DNA of 64,000 nt from an uncultured Alphaproteobacteria bacterium (GTDB lineage: Bacteria; Pseudomonadota; Alphaproteobacteria; Rs-D84), in contig CAMWON010000001.1 of assembly GCA_947175875.1 (NCBI GenBank), positions 207,809 through 271,808 of the forward strand, read 5' to 3'. How positions within the stretch are numbered: position 1 is the first letter of the stretch; every line of letters begins with the position of its first letter. Of this stretch, positions 8,737 through 17,255 are shown one piece after another. Position numbers and translations under genes: made by a program. Below the pieces are notes generated by a model, which saw only the letters and a program-made list of their open reading frames with translations, had not been told where the DNA came from and ran no database searches.

Positions 8737-9516
8737 ATGTTTGATTTAACCAGTCTTGATTACATATACATCGGCGTTATATTGGCGTCCACAATATGGG
8801 CAACGATTCGCGGCGGAATTTATGAAACGGTGGCGACCCTGTCGTGGGTTGTCGCCGCGGTAACCGCGCGATTTGTCTCGCCCATGCTGGACGGATTGCT
8901 GCAGCGCTGGTTCGGCCTGGCCGAATCGACGGTGGGGACGCTGGTGTCGTCATATTTCATCGTTTTCTTTGTGATATTGTTGGTTGTCGGTTTCTTTAAC
9001 CAGAAACTGCGCGACAAGATTCAGGAAAGCATGATGAACGTCACGGACCACACGCTGGGTGTGATATTCGGCATTGTGCGTGGAATTGTCGTGATGGGCG
9101 TGGTGTATTGGGTCGCGCTGTGGTACTATTCCGATGCGCCGATGCTGCCGCGCTGGATTGCGGATGCGCGCACGCGCCCGATTATGCAGTTGACGGCGGT
9201 AAAGCTGGATAAATGGTTCCTGCCGGGCGAGGAAAACAAATTGCTGCAGCGTGACGTCGCCGGCACCCAGGAAGCGATTGAAATCTATAACAACTTAATA
9301 AATCCGGCCGTTTCCGATAAACCGGCGGCACCGGCCGCCGAAAAGCCGGGCACACCGGCCCCGGCGCCGAAACCGGCGCCCGCGCCCGCACCGGTCGATG
9401 CCGACCCAGCGGACGAAACGGGATATAAATCGTCGGAACGCACGGCGCTGGAAAATCAGTTGCTGCAAATTGAATCCGCTGCACGTGCCGCCGAAGAGCG
9501 CGATGCAGAAGAATAA
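8737..9516 (+). CDS. cvpA: CvpA family membrane protein
   Basis: 259 residues. The first ~150 residues carry four hydrophobic helices in the CvpA arrangement, starting with the typical LDYIYIGVILASTIWATIRGG. The remainder is a Pro/Ala-rich, probably disordered tail from about residue 190. CvpA (colicin V production) proteins are inner-membrane proteins linked to envelope homeostasis; biochemical function is poorly defined. The gene lies just downstream of the CPHC protein and ends at a strong terminator. Confidence 0.85.
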   Translation: MFDLTSLDYIYIGVILASTIWATIRGGIYETVATLSWVVAAVTARFVSPMLDGLLQRWFGLAESTVGTLVSSYFIVFFVILLVVGFFNQKLRDKIQESMMNVTDHTLGVIFGIVRGIVVMGVVYWVALWYYSDAPMLPRWIADARTRPIMQLTAVKLDKWFLPGEENKLLQRDVAGTQEAIEIYNNLINPAVSDKPAAPAAEKPGTPAPAPKPAPAPAPVDADPADETGYKSSERTALENQLLQIESAARAAEERDAEE

Positions 9517-9517
9517 A

Positions 9518-9543
9518 AAATCGCCCAACGGGCGATTTTTTTA
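9518..9543. terminator. Bidirectional intrinsic terminator
   Basis: AAATCGCCC / GGGCGATTT stem (9 bp) around a three-base loop, flanked by A-run and T-run. It lies between the convergent cvpA and the U32-family gene. Confidence 0.85.
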
Positions 9544-10785
9544 TTTGTGTTTGTATGCCAATACGTATGGAACAAATTTCCCGCCCAATCCGTCCGGTAA
9601 CCATTCGCGCGGGATGATGATGCTGTTGTGTTGGCCGGCGGCCATTTTTTGCACCTCTGTTCTGTTGGACGCATTTATCAGCCGCCCCAGCTTTACTGTC
9701 ACATTGTCCATCGTGCCCGGCAGAATAAACGTTATTTCATCCCCGGCCTTTAACTCGTTTCGCAATTCCAGTGTGATTTCGTCGTCGGTTGCGTTTGTTA
9801 TGACGCCGGCGGCATGATATTCGGATGTACTGCGCGTGGTGTCGTAATCGTGCGCGTCCGGCCCGACGGGTCCGTCAAAGAATGCGGTCGTGTATCCGCG
9901 GGTTTCCAAAACGTTCAACGCATTCATAAACGGCGCCGGGTCAAATCCCGCCGGGTCGGCGGCGTATGCGTCCATGGCGCATCTGTATGCGTGCACGACG
10001 CTGCCGACGTAATATTCGCTGCGGTTGCGTCCCTCTATTTTTAATGAGTCCGGCGCGGCGGAAATAACATCGCCCAGTCGCGGCATCAGACACAGGTCTT
10101 TTGAGTTCATGATATATGCGCCGCGTTCGTCTTCTTCTATCGGCATTTCAATGCCGCTGTCATGCTCGCGCAAAATGACGTCGTATTTCCAACGGCACAG
10201 CTGGGCGCATGCTCCGCGATTGGCGGGCCGCCCCGTTATAAAGTTGGACAGCAGGCAACGCCCGGAATAGCTCATGCACATTGCGCCGTGCACAAATATT
10301 TCCAGCCCCACGTCCGGGCACGCCGCACGTATCGATTTGAATTCGTTATGCGTCACCTCGCGGGCCAGCACGCATAATTTTGCACCCGCCGCCTGCCAGA
10401 ATTTGACCGAGCGCGCAGAACATATGTTTGCCTGGGTTGATATGTGAATCGGAATATCAGGATGATTTTCCCGAACCCACATTACGATGCCGGGGTCGGA
10501 TACAATCAGCGCATCGGGACACAGATAATTTATAGTGTCGCTGACACGGCCCAGATTTTCATATTCAAAATCATGTGCGAATAAATTAAACGCCAGATAA
10601 ACCTTTTTGCCCGCCCGGTGCGCCAGCTCGATTCCGGCCTTTACCTCATCCGTTGTGATTTTTGCGCGTGCGCGCATTGAAAATCCCGGCAGGCCGGCAT
10701 AAATGGCGTCGGCCCCGTACAGGATTGCTGTTTTAAACGCGTCCAGCGTACCCGCCGGCGCCAATAATTCAGGTAATTTAATCAT
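9541..10785 (-). CDS. trhP: U32-family tRNA hydroxylation protein TrhP-like (YegQ)
   Basis: 414 residues. The N-terminus (PELLAPAGTLDAFKTAILYGADAIYAG) and the block around EIFVHGAMCMSYSGRCLLSN are the U32 signatures, followed by CAQLCRW, giving the conserved cysteines that bind an iron-sulfur cluster. The length and order match YegQ/TrhP, which adds the 5-hydroxyuridine step at U34 of several tRNAs using prephenate-derived chemistry, rather than the longer RlhA. Older annotations call these collagenase-like proteases. Function is inferred from family similarity. Confidence 0.85.
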   Translation of the reverse strand: MIKLPELLAPAGTLDAFKTAILYGADAIYAGLPGFSMRARAKITTDEVKAGIELAHRAGKKVYLAFNLFAHDFEYENLGRVSDTINYLCPDALIVSDPGIVMWVRENHPDIPIHISTQANICSARSVKFWQAAGAKLCVLAREVTHNEFKSIRAACPDVGLEIFVHGAMCMSYSGRCLLSNFITGRPANRGACAQLCRWKYDVILREHDSGIEMPIEEDERGAYIMNSKDLCLMPRLGDVISAAPDSLKIEGRNRSEYYVGSVVHAYRCAMDAYAADPAGFDPAPFMNALNVLETRGYTTAFFDGPVGPDAHDYDTTRSTSEYHAAGVITNATDDEITLELRNELKAGDEITFILPGTMDNVTVKLGRLINASNRTEVQKMAAGQHNSIIIPREWLPDGLGGKFVPYVLAYKHK

Positions 10786-10841
10786 GCCAATATGATTTAC
10801 CGGGCGGTGTCCAAATGCAAGTAATTTATGAATTTTTACAC

Positions 10842-10870
10842 TTGATATTTTATTTCAGGCAATGTATAGT
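10842..10870 (+). promoter_or_regulatory. Promoter for tRNA-Thr
   Basis: TTGATA and TATAGT separated by 17 bp, 10 bp upstream of the tRNA 5' end. Confidence 0.7.
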
Positions 10871-10880
10871 AAGGCACGTT

Positions 10881-10956
10881 GCCAGTTTAGCTCAGCTGGT
10901 AGAGCATCTGATTTGTAATCAGAGGGTCGTTGGTTCAAGTCCGACAACTGGCACCA
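10881..10956 (+). tRNA. tRNA-Thr (anticodon TGT)
   Basis: 76 nt with encoded CCA. The acceptor stem GCCAGTT pairs with AACTGGC, the D arm has AGCTCAGCTGGTAGAGC, the anticodon loop places TGT at 10914-10916, and the T arm has GGTTCAAGTCC. It reads ACA and, by wobble, other Thr codons. Confidence 0.97.
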
Positions 10957-10962
10957 GAATTT

Positions 10963-10987
10963 CCGCAGGGTTTACCTGCGGTTTTTT
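10963..10987 (+). terminator. Terminator after tRNA-Thr
   Basis: CCGCAGG / CCTGCGG stem with a five-base loop and a T6 run. The T-run abuts the -35 region of the next promoter. Confidence 0.8.
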
Positions 10988-10989
10988 GT

Positions 10990-11018
10990 TTGTAAAAAAG
11001 TTCAAAGTAAATTATAAT
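10990..11018 (+). promoter_or_regulatory. Promoter for the structured leader and Cys-rich gene at 11262
   Basis: TTGTAA at 10990-10995 and a perfect TATAAT at 11013-11018, spaced by 17 bp. Transcription should begin near 11025, about 235 nt before the start codon. Confidence 0.7.
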
Positions 11019-11024
11019 CCCACA

Positions 11025-11240
11025 TGAATGTGCAGTGATGCGCGTTCGGGGCTGTAGCAAGCCTTATCGTTGCGGTGCGGAAAGCATCGTTAATCTGATG
11101 TTTCGGTGCTTTTTCGCGCCGATATTATCCCTGACCTGGTCGGGGAGCCGTTTGTTATACATTGAAGACAACGGAATCTTTCAACGATAGATTTGCTAAC
11201 TCCCCGGCCGCCAAAATTTTGGTGGCCACGATTTTTTATA
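11025..11240 (+). ncRNA. Structured leader RNA, divergent member of the repeated RNA family (copy F)
   Basis: This leader sits between a strong promoter and the gene at 11262. It keeps the main landmarks of the family seen at 17.0, 46.1 and 59.4 kb, with different bases in the stems: a helix enclosing a tatacattgaa loop (CCGTTTGT with ACAACGG), a hairpin with TCCC(T)GACC pairing to GGTC(G)GGGA at 11128-11146, a downstream CTCCCC (11200-11205) that can instead pair with GGGGAG (11142-11147), and a final GGCCGCC / GGTGGCC hairpin followed by a T6 run. The order of the outer helices differs from the other copies, so membership is probable rather than certain. Function is unknown. Confidence 0.55.
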
Positions 11241-11261
11241 GCGAATAAAGGGGGAAAAGCT

Positions 11262-11948
11262 ATGAAATTCAAGAACTTAATCTTGTCTGCGTGTGTTGTT
11301 GCAGCAAACGCCGGGGGTGTGATGCCGGCACGGGCTGTAACGTATACGTGCAAAAATCCTACATTGTCATATTGTAGCGGCTCGGCGACGGAGGCAAAAA
11401 ATAATTGCGTCTCTGGAACAAAGGTGTGCTATCAGCAAGAAGACAGTGCCGGTTATCTTACCGTTCCTACAATATATACGTCATGTTCGACGTGCCCAAC
11501 GGGTTACACTCTAACGACGACGACCGTCGATGTATGTTCCAATGTGTCAAACCCGCCGACGATAAAAAAGTGTTGTGCGCCGTGCAGCAACTGCACCAGC
11601 GACACCACATGGACGTCTTATGACGCAAAAAGAGAGGTCAGGGTCACGCGCAGCTGCGATTGTGGCACGTGCAAGGAGACAAACAGTTATCGCTGCAAAT
11701 CCGGATATTACGGCAGTGGCTTTAGCAGTTCAAATTGCACCAAGTGTCCCGGAGATGGCCTGACCATTGGTCAAAGCGGTGCCGGCAGTATTATTATCTC
11801 AAAATGTTTTGTGAATAATGGCACGGATATTACTGGCAATTATGACTATACGGAACCGTGTTATTATAAGAATGATCCACTTGTTATCGATCCAATTGAT
11901 CCGGGTGGATTTGAACCAATAAAGCCTGGTGATTTGATTAATCCTTAA
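11262..11948 (+). CDS. Secreted cysteine-rich protein
   Basis: 228 residues from ATG 11262, chosen because aaaggggg lies just upstream and a signal peptide (ending ARA) starts here. The mature protein has many cysteines in short CxxC-type spacing, for example SCSTCPTGYT, CCAPCSNC, CDCGTC and CTKCPGDG, and ends in a proline/aspartate-rich tail. This resembles small disulfide-rich extracellular repeats; similar segments occur in the partial gene at the right edge of the window. No enzymatic motif is visible. It is probably exported and disulfide-bonded at the cell surface. It is preceded by a long structured leader RNA. Confidence 0.75.
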   Translation: MKFKNLILSACVVAANAGGVMPARAVTYTCKNPTLSYCSGSATEAKNNCVSGTKVCYQQEDSAGYLTVPTIYTSCSTCPTGYTLTTTTVDVCSNVSNPPTIKKCCAPCSNCTSDTTWTSYDAKREVRVTRSCDCGTCKETNSYRCKSGYYGSGFSSSNCTKCPGDGLTIGQSGAGSIIISKCFVNNGTDITGNYDYTEPCYYKNDPLVIDPIDPGGFEPIKPGDLINP

Positions 11949-11974
11949 AAAAAAGCGCCGTTTGGCGCTTTTTT
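11949..11974. terminator. Bidirectional intrinsic terminator
   Basis: AAGCGCC / GGCGCTT stem with a four-base loop, between A- and T-runs, separating two convergent genes. Confidence 0.85.
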
Positions 11975-12500
11975 ATGCCGCTTTCATCTTTTGCTGTGCG
12001 GCCATGAACATCAGTATCTTTTTCTGTATGTCAGCCGGATTTTGGGTGGTGGCCGATTTTGTCGCCGCGGCTTTTTGAGGCTTGCGTGCCAGTTCGGTGT
12101 TTATCACGCCCATGGCGCCGCCGATTTGTTTTGCGCATTCCTGCGACCATTTGGCGCGGTCTTCCGACGTCAGTTCTAATTTTTTCTCGCGATTGGGATT
12201 TGTCATCACAATCTGGGACCATTTGGCGTTATGTGCGGCAAAAATCTGGTTCAGATACATTGCGGCCGGGTTGGATTTGTCTTTGGCGGCAATCATCGAT
12301 TTTATTTGACTCAGTGCCTCGTACCATGCGGCGCCCAGGGTTTTCTCGCCACGGCCCCAGTTGGTCCCCGCCAGTCCAAAGAATAGGTCAAAGTATGCCT
12401 TGGACAGTTTCTGTTTGGCCTCAGCGCTAAGTTCTTGTGGCTTTTGCGCACCCGTGCCGCCCATCAATATTGACATGTTTTGTTGTAAATTTGCATTCAT
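11973..12500 (-). CDS. Hypothetical cytoplasmic protein
   Basis: 175 residues from ATG 12500, chosen because gaggcgg lies upstream; the open frame runs further 5' but has no ribosome-binding site there. The protein is Lys/Ala/Gln-rich, has no signal peptide or membrane helix, and has predicted helical stretches at both ends; two segments centred on AKWSQ resemble each other. No known family was recognised. It is convergent with the Cys-rich gene and divergent from the outer-membrane protein gene at 12731. Confidence 0.65.
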   Translation of the reverse strand: MNANLQQNMSILMGGTGAQKPQELSAEAKQKLSKAYFDLFFGLAGTNWGRGEKTLGAAWYEALSQIKSMIAAKDKSNPAAMYLNQIFAAHNAKWSQIVMTNPNREKKLELTSEDRAKWSQECAKQIGGAMGVINTELARKPQKAAATKSATTQNPADIQKKILMFMAAQQKMKAA

Positions 12501-12730
12501 TTTGCCGCCTCTGTGTCCGTTCAAAACAAATGTAGTGCGCGGCATACGCCTTTTCAAGGCCGTTGTCAAGGAAATCTTTCTTTTGACTTTATTCCCATCG
12601 GGTGTAAACATATTCATGTTCATGTCACAAAAACGCACCTGTTGCCAAGAATGGGCGGGTGTGGATATGGGCCCCGGTCTTGCCAATAATGGGGGCCGCG
12701 GATTTCATCAAAGAGCAAGGAGTTATACTG

Positions 12731-13930
12731 ATGAAAAAAACATTAAAGCTGGCGGCGGCCGCCACAATATTGGCTACGCCGGCAATTGCGGATACCGTTC
12801 CGGTTCCGTATAACACATTGAACACAAATATGGAAAACCCGTTGTATATGCCGGGCGCCCGTGTGTTCTATTCCAAACTGTCGAACGGACTGATGCTGAA
12901 AGTGGCCGACGATTCCGAAGCACACAAGGACAAGCATCATGACGGCTCTACCGAGTTTCCGATTATCCGTATTCAGGAAGATATGGGATACGGTATCACC
13001 GACCGCTTGGCGGCACACTTCTCGGTTCAGTACACGCACGACGATGATATTGGGCGCACCGGTCTGTCCGCAGGTCGTGTGGGGCTGACATATCGTTTGC
13101 TGAACCTGTATAACGGTTTTGTGTGGGATATTTATGGTGACCTGCATTTAGGCGGTGTTGGTGAAATGCGCGGCCAGTATAATATCGAAGGCGCAGACGT
13201 GAATAATCCGGAAACACAGGCCGCATTGGCCCAGGTGGTGACTGCACAAATGATCGCAAATGGCATTACGCCAACACCCCAGCTGGTAAAGGCTCAGGTA
13301 ATGGAATTGGCTCCGGCTTATTCTTTGCTGAATGCGCATGGCGTAATCGATTATGACAACTATTCCAACGGTATGTGGGGATTCCATGTCGGTACCAAGG
13401 TTGGTAAGGTTTGGGATAAGTTGACGACCAGCGCGTTTGTTGAAGTCTTGCGTACATTTGGCGACGACAACAGCCGTATCCGTATCGTGGGTAGCAATAC
13501 ACCGGTTGCAGGCGAATATTCAACTGCGCTGATGTTGGCCAAGTTGGGTGCGCCGTCCGAAGTTGCGGCGGAATTTAAATCCACGACCGAGGTTAACGCC
13601 GGCCTGAACGCGTTCTATCAGTGGACGTCGAAATGGTCGACCGGCGCATGGTTCCGTTATGAACACCATGCCGACCAGGGGGTCGAGAAAATCACAACCA
13701 GCGTTGCGCCGGCATTGGAACCTGTAAAGAAGGCACTGGAAGACAAGCTGTCTGATATGAACGACGGTTTTGACGCGTATATCATCGGTCTGTCCGCCGC
13801 GCACCAGTTCACAGACCATGCCCAGGTTGCGGTATATGGTGAATACACCTTTGACAACGCGCACGAACGTTCCCAGAACGGTACGGACGCCAAGGTTGAA
13901 GCGGGTGTTCGCGTGAACTTTAAGTTCTAA
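12731..13930 (+). CDS. Putative outer-membrane beta-barrel protein
   Basis: 399 residues from ATG 12731, with aaggag eight bases upstream. A signal peptide ends at AIA-D. The mature part alternates short amphipathic strands with Gly/Asn/Asp turns (for example GYGITDRLAAHFSVQYTHD) and closes with EAGVRVNFKF, whose terminal Phe is typical of outer-membrane barrels. There is an insert around residues 145-210 rich in Ala/Gln/Thr. No specific porin family was recognised. It is probably an abundant surface protein, since codon choice is regular and a strong terminator follows. Confidence 0.75.
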   Translation: MKKTLKLAAAATILATPAIADTVPVPYNTLNTNMENPLYMPGARVFYSKLSNGLMLKVADDSEAHKDKHHDGSTEFPIIRIQEDMGYGITDRLAAHFSVQYTHDDDIGRTGLSAGRVGLTYRLLNLYNGFVWDIYGDLHLGGVGEMRGQYNIEGADVNNPETQAALAQVVTAQMIANGITPTPQLVKAQVMELAPAYSLLNAHGVIDYDNYSNGMWGFHVGTKVGKVWDKLTTSAFVEVLRTFGDDNSRIRIVGSNTPVAGEYSTALMLAKLGAPSEVAAEFKSTTEVNAGLNAFYQWTSKWSTGAWFRYEHHADQGVEKITTSVAPALEPVKKALEDKLSDMNDGFDAYIIGLSAAHQFTDHAQVAVYGEYTFDNAHERSQNGTDAKVEAGVRVNFKF

Positions 13931-13963
13931 ATCAAAAGATAATAAACAAATATTGGACACATT

Positions 13964-13987
13964 GGGCCCCCGCCAGGGGCCCTTTTT
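13964..13987 (+). terminator. Intrinsic terminator
   Basis: GGGCCCC / GGGGCCC stem with a five-base loop followed by T5. Confidence 0.85.
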
Positions 13988-14047
13988 AATATTTTGCTAT
14001 CGGCTGTTTTTATGGTATAATATGCTATAAAGGAATAGAGACATATT

Positions 14048-15142
14048 ATGAAAAATTTCGGCTTTTCCGCCGCATTGTTCGGCTTTTTGTTGGGAACGCA
14101 CGGTGCCGCCGTGGCCGCATATCCCGCGCACCAGGCGTACCAGGCAACCAATGCCCAGGGTGGAATCGTATATTTGCCGGGTAATACCGTACAGATGCCG
14201 ACCAACACCCAGGTTGTGGCGGTTCAGAGTAATTCCAACGCTGCGACGCCAACGCGCATAACCGGCGCATTGCCGCGCGTCGGGTCCAGTGCCAGCACCG
14301 CCGGCCGTCAGTATTATCAGCCGGCCGATTATGACCGTCTGGCCGACAGTGGGCTGTATATTGGTGTTTCCGTCGCGTACTCTGCGTCAATTATGGGAAA
14401 TATTCATGCGGACTATACCGGTGAACAGAACGCTTTCTTTGTTCCCGGCGCGTTCAAAGACGCCGATTTTGACTCGGACACCGTAATTCCGTTACAGTTG
14501 TCGGTTGGTGCCGCAATTAACAATGATATCCGCATTGATTTTTCGTATCTGCGTTATTCGGGATTGGAATATCCGGGTCGTGTGGAATCTTCGAACGGTG
14601 CCGGCGGTTATGTTGAGGCGACGGTTGACGGTGGCGCGATTACCGCAAATGCAACCATGCTGAACGTTTATTACAACATCGACAGCTTTACCGGCTATAT
14701 CGCGGGCGGCATGCTGCGTCCGTATATCGGCGCCGGTGTCGGTATTTCTTTGAATACGATTGCGGACTATGTTGTGTATGACAACACATTTTATTCCGAA
14801 AAAGAACCGGCATATGCCGGTGCGGGCGAATTGACCGGTATTTCCGACATATACGCATATCACAATGGCGGGACCGAGGAACAGTTTGCATTCATGCTGG
14901 AAGGCGGTGTCACAACCGAACTGGACAACGGCCTAAAACTGGATTTCTTTGCGCGCTATGCCAATTTGGGCAAGGTAAAGACATCGGGCAGTATCATCGT
15001 ATCCCAGACGGAATGGCTGGGTGACGGTGCCGGTGACGAATATGTTGCCCCGTACGACAGTGTATTCCATTACACCAACTGGTATGAAAGTGGCCGCATC
15101 GGCATGGTTGACGTCGGCGCGCGTATAAGATTGCAGTTCTAA
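14048..15142 (+). CDS. Putative outer-membrane beta-barrel (surface-antigen-like) protein
   Basis: 364 residues. A signal peptide ends near AVA-A, followed by a ~70-residue Gln/Thr/Asn-rich stretch. From about residue 100 there is a barrel with the layout of small alphaproteobacterial surface antigens: LYIGVSVAYS, PLQLSVGAAI, PYIGAGVGIS, FAMLEGGVTTELDNGLKLDFFARY, ending VDVGARIRLQF. The PYIGAGVG block recurs in the proteins at 61.3-62.7 kb. Probably an eight-strand barrel in the outer membrane. The exact role (porin, adhesin or structural) cannot be read from sequence. Confidence 0.75.
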   Translation: MKNFGFSAALFGFLLGTHGAAVAAYPAHQAYQATNAQGGIVYLPGNTVQMPTNTQVVAVQSNSNAATPTRITGALPRVGSSASTAGRQYYQPADYDRLADSGLYIGVSVAYSASIMGNIHADYTGEQNAFFVPGAFKDADFDSDTVIPLQLSVGAAINNDIRIDFSYLRYSGLEYPGRVESSNGAGGYVEATVDGGAITANATMLNVYYNIDSFTGYIAGGMLRPYIGAGVGISLNTIADYVVYDNTFYSEKEPAYAGAGELTGISDIYAYHNGGTEEQFAFMLEGGVTTELDNGLKLDFFARYANLGKVKTSGSIIVSQTEWLGDGAGDEYVAPYDSVFHYTNWYESGRIGMVDVGARIRLQF

Positions 15143-15214
15143 ATCGCAAGATTATGGATGTGCCGGGCATAAGAGGGGTGCTCGGCTCATTTAAAATAAA
15201 ACCGGGCAGAGAGA

Positions 15215-16939
15215 ATGAAACATAAATCGATTTTTTCGTATTATCTATTGATATCCGCCATTGTTGCGGCGACACCGGCCACGGCGGGTGTTCGCGTCGG
15301 CAACCTGTCGCGCAGCTATGCCGACTCGTACAGCCAGGTAAACGGCCTGCGTATGGGTACGGCAAACGGCCAGAACGGTGCCAATCAAAATACGGAAACA
15401 TTTATGCCGACGACCGGACTGATGACGGATAATTCCGTCACGACCGCGGTTGACGGAACAGGGGCGGTCGTGAATCTGCCGGTTCGCGTGGCGAACGCGG
15501 ATTTGGCGAAAAGAATAGGGCTGGGCGAAACGGTCGGTCGTGTCAGCATGGGCACATTGGAATCATGTTCGCGCATTTATCCCGAGGGTGACTTTGCATG
15601 GGATACCCCCACAGCCGGCGTCGGCAGTGGCGGTGCCCAGACATGTATTGCGGTTGTTGAAATGCGCGCGATAAATGCCGACGGCCGCGGGGGCGAGGCG
15701 GTCCTTGCCCGTGCCAATATCGCCGCCGGCGACAATATCAAATGCAATATATCGGATTTCCCGGAATACTCGTACACCGAAGACGCGGGCAAGATTGAAT
15801 TCCCGGCGGACCGCGAGCCCACCATGGACGATGTTATCGCCCAGATGAACCAGGAACAGAAACAAAACGCCGGATTAAAAATCGCAGCCGGTGCCCTGAT
15901 TGGCGGCATCGGCGGCAATATCGCCGGCAAGGCGGAGCGGGGCTCCGACTCCATAATCGGCACGAACAAGGAAAAAATGACCAGTACCGCAATCGGCGCA
16001 TTGTCCGGTGCGGCCATAATGGCGGGCAATTCTTATGCCGGCAAGGTCGGCGGCGATGTCATCCTGTCAACCGGTGTCAACGCGGCGGCGGGCGGCGTAA
16101 TGGGTAATATCATGGCGTCCGGCAACAGTGTCCTGCGTGTCGAGGATTGCGAGGTCGGCGGCGTCAAGACCAGCTGTCTGTGGGGCAGTGTTGTTAAAAC
16201 CGTCGAATGGAAACAAGAAGAAAACGGCGCCACAAAGACCGCATATTACAATATGACGACGCATGACACGATTGAGTGCGATGAAAACGGTAAAAACTGT
16301 AAGCCCATAGGATTTGCGCTGGCCTCCGTCCGTCTTGAGGCGGCGCCGAACAAGACTCTGGACGAAATCCGTAAAGAGCAGGACCGTGCCGTTCTGCAAG
16401 ATGATAAGTTTCATTTTAAATACGACAAACAAAAGCAGGAAGTGGAACCCGGCACCAGTGACGAAATATGGGCAAAGATTTCCGAGGGGCGCTTAGAAGA
16501 TGGCATGGCCGTCCGCGCCATGGTGCCGAATGTCAACGACAAGGCGTTCGGTTTGACGTCCGACGACTGGGCCAAATGGCGCAGCAATAATCCCAAGGCA
16601 CGGGTTTGGGGGCGCAACATGGACGGCAATGCGTATGATTTGGGTGACGGATATACGATTGAAAACTTCCGCCCGATGCCAGTTAACGCCGAAGACGGCG
16701 GTATCGTTGACATCAGCAACAAGGCCAGATTAAAAAGCACGTTGACCGGTGCGGGCATTGGTGGCGCGATGGGCGGCTTTGTCGGATACCAGGGCGCACA
16801 AAGCGATATTGACGACCGCTGGGTCAGCGCCGTTCGTGAATACAAAGACTCTTTGACGCGTGTCTATTGCGCCACCGGCAAGCGTTATCTGGGCCAGTAT
16901 AACGACATGATAATAATTCCGTCTTTGAACCAGGAATAA
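15215..16939 (+). CDS. Exported protein with glycine-zipper segments
   Basis: 574 residues. The N-terminal hydrophobic helix ends in ATAG and looks like a signal peptide. Four Gly/Ala-rich stretches (GALIGGIGGNIAGKA near residue 230, IGALSGAAIMAG, AAGGVMGNIMASG and GAGIGGAMGGFVGYQ near residue 515) resemble glycine-zipper membrane segments, like those of SlyB/OsmB or YmgG proteins. Several cysteines suggest disulfides. Overall fold and function are not recognised. It follows the outer-membrane protein gene by 72 bp and may share its transcript; a terminator follows. Confidence 0.65.
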   Translation: MKHKSIFSYYLLISAIVAATPATAGVRVGNLSRSYADSYSQVNGLRMGTANGQNGANQNTETFMPTTGLMTDNSVTTAVDGTGAVVNLPVRVANADLAKRIGLGETVGRVSMGTLESCSRIYPEGDFAWDTPTAGVGSGGAQTCIAVVEMRAINADGRGGEAVLARANIAAGDNIKCNISDFPEYSYTEDAGKIEFPADREPTMDDVIAQMNQEQKQNAGLKIAAGALIGGIGGNIAGKAERGSDSIIGTNKEKMTSTAIGALSGAAIMAGNSYAGKVGGDVILSTGVNAAAGGVMGNIMASGNSVLRVEDCEVGGVKTSCLWGSVVKTVEWKQEENGATKTAYYNMTTHDTIECDENGKNCKPIGFALASVRLEAAPNKTLDEIRKEQDRAVLQDDKFHFKYDKQKQEVEPGTSDEIWAKISEGRLEDGMAVRAMVPNVNDKAFGLTSDDWAKWRSNNPKARVWGRNMDGNAYDLGDGYTIENFRPMPVNAEDGGIVDISNKARLKSTLTGAGIGGAMGGFVGYQGAQSDIDDRWVSAVREYKDSLTRVYCATGKRYLGQYNDMIIIPSLNQE

Positions 16940-16946
16940 AGCTTTT

Positions 16947-16971
16947 CCCCGCCATCGGCGGGGATTTTTTT
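16947..16971 (+). terminator. Intrinsic terminator
   Basis: CCCCGCC / GGCGGGG stem with a three-base loop followed by a T7 run. Confidence 0.9.
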
Positions 16972-17010
16972 ATGGATTTGTATTCGCAAATAGGTTAATG
17001 TACCGATTGT

Positions 17011-17196
17011 AATAGGGAACCTATTATGCGAGATTAGTACTCTCGCTCAACAACCGCCCTGCGCAGGCGTAAAATGCCAATCCCATTTCGGGGGTTGGAA
17101 GCGGTGAATATATTGAATAAGCCGATAGCATGTTGTTGTGCGAAGTACTAAGTCCAGCCCCCGCCCTGTATTACATGGCGGCTTTTATATTTTTTT
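17011..17196 (+). ncRNA. Structured RNA of the repeated family, copy A1
   Basis: No protein frame fits this interval. Pairings visible in order: a small hairpin (AATAGG/CCTATT); P1 GCGAGA/TCTCGC with loop TTAGTAC (17034-17040); P2 CAACAAC (17048-17054) with GTTGTTG (17132-17138); a hairpin ending in ggcg then taaaa; P4 CCAATCCC with GGGGTTGG (17091-17098); P5 enclosing gaatatattgaata. The P1 loop is complementary to GTACTAA at 17145-17151, a pseudoknot. TCCAGCCCCC (17153-17162) can pair with GGGGGTTGGA in competition with P4, and abuts a CCGCC/GGCGG hairpin with a T-rich run. Function unknown. Confidence 0.75.
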
Positions 17197-17255
17197 GTGG
17201 TGCATATTATTATGGAATTGGGGACCGCCGAAAAATATAATCAAGACGTGGCTGA

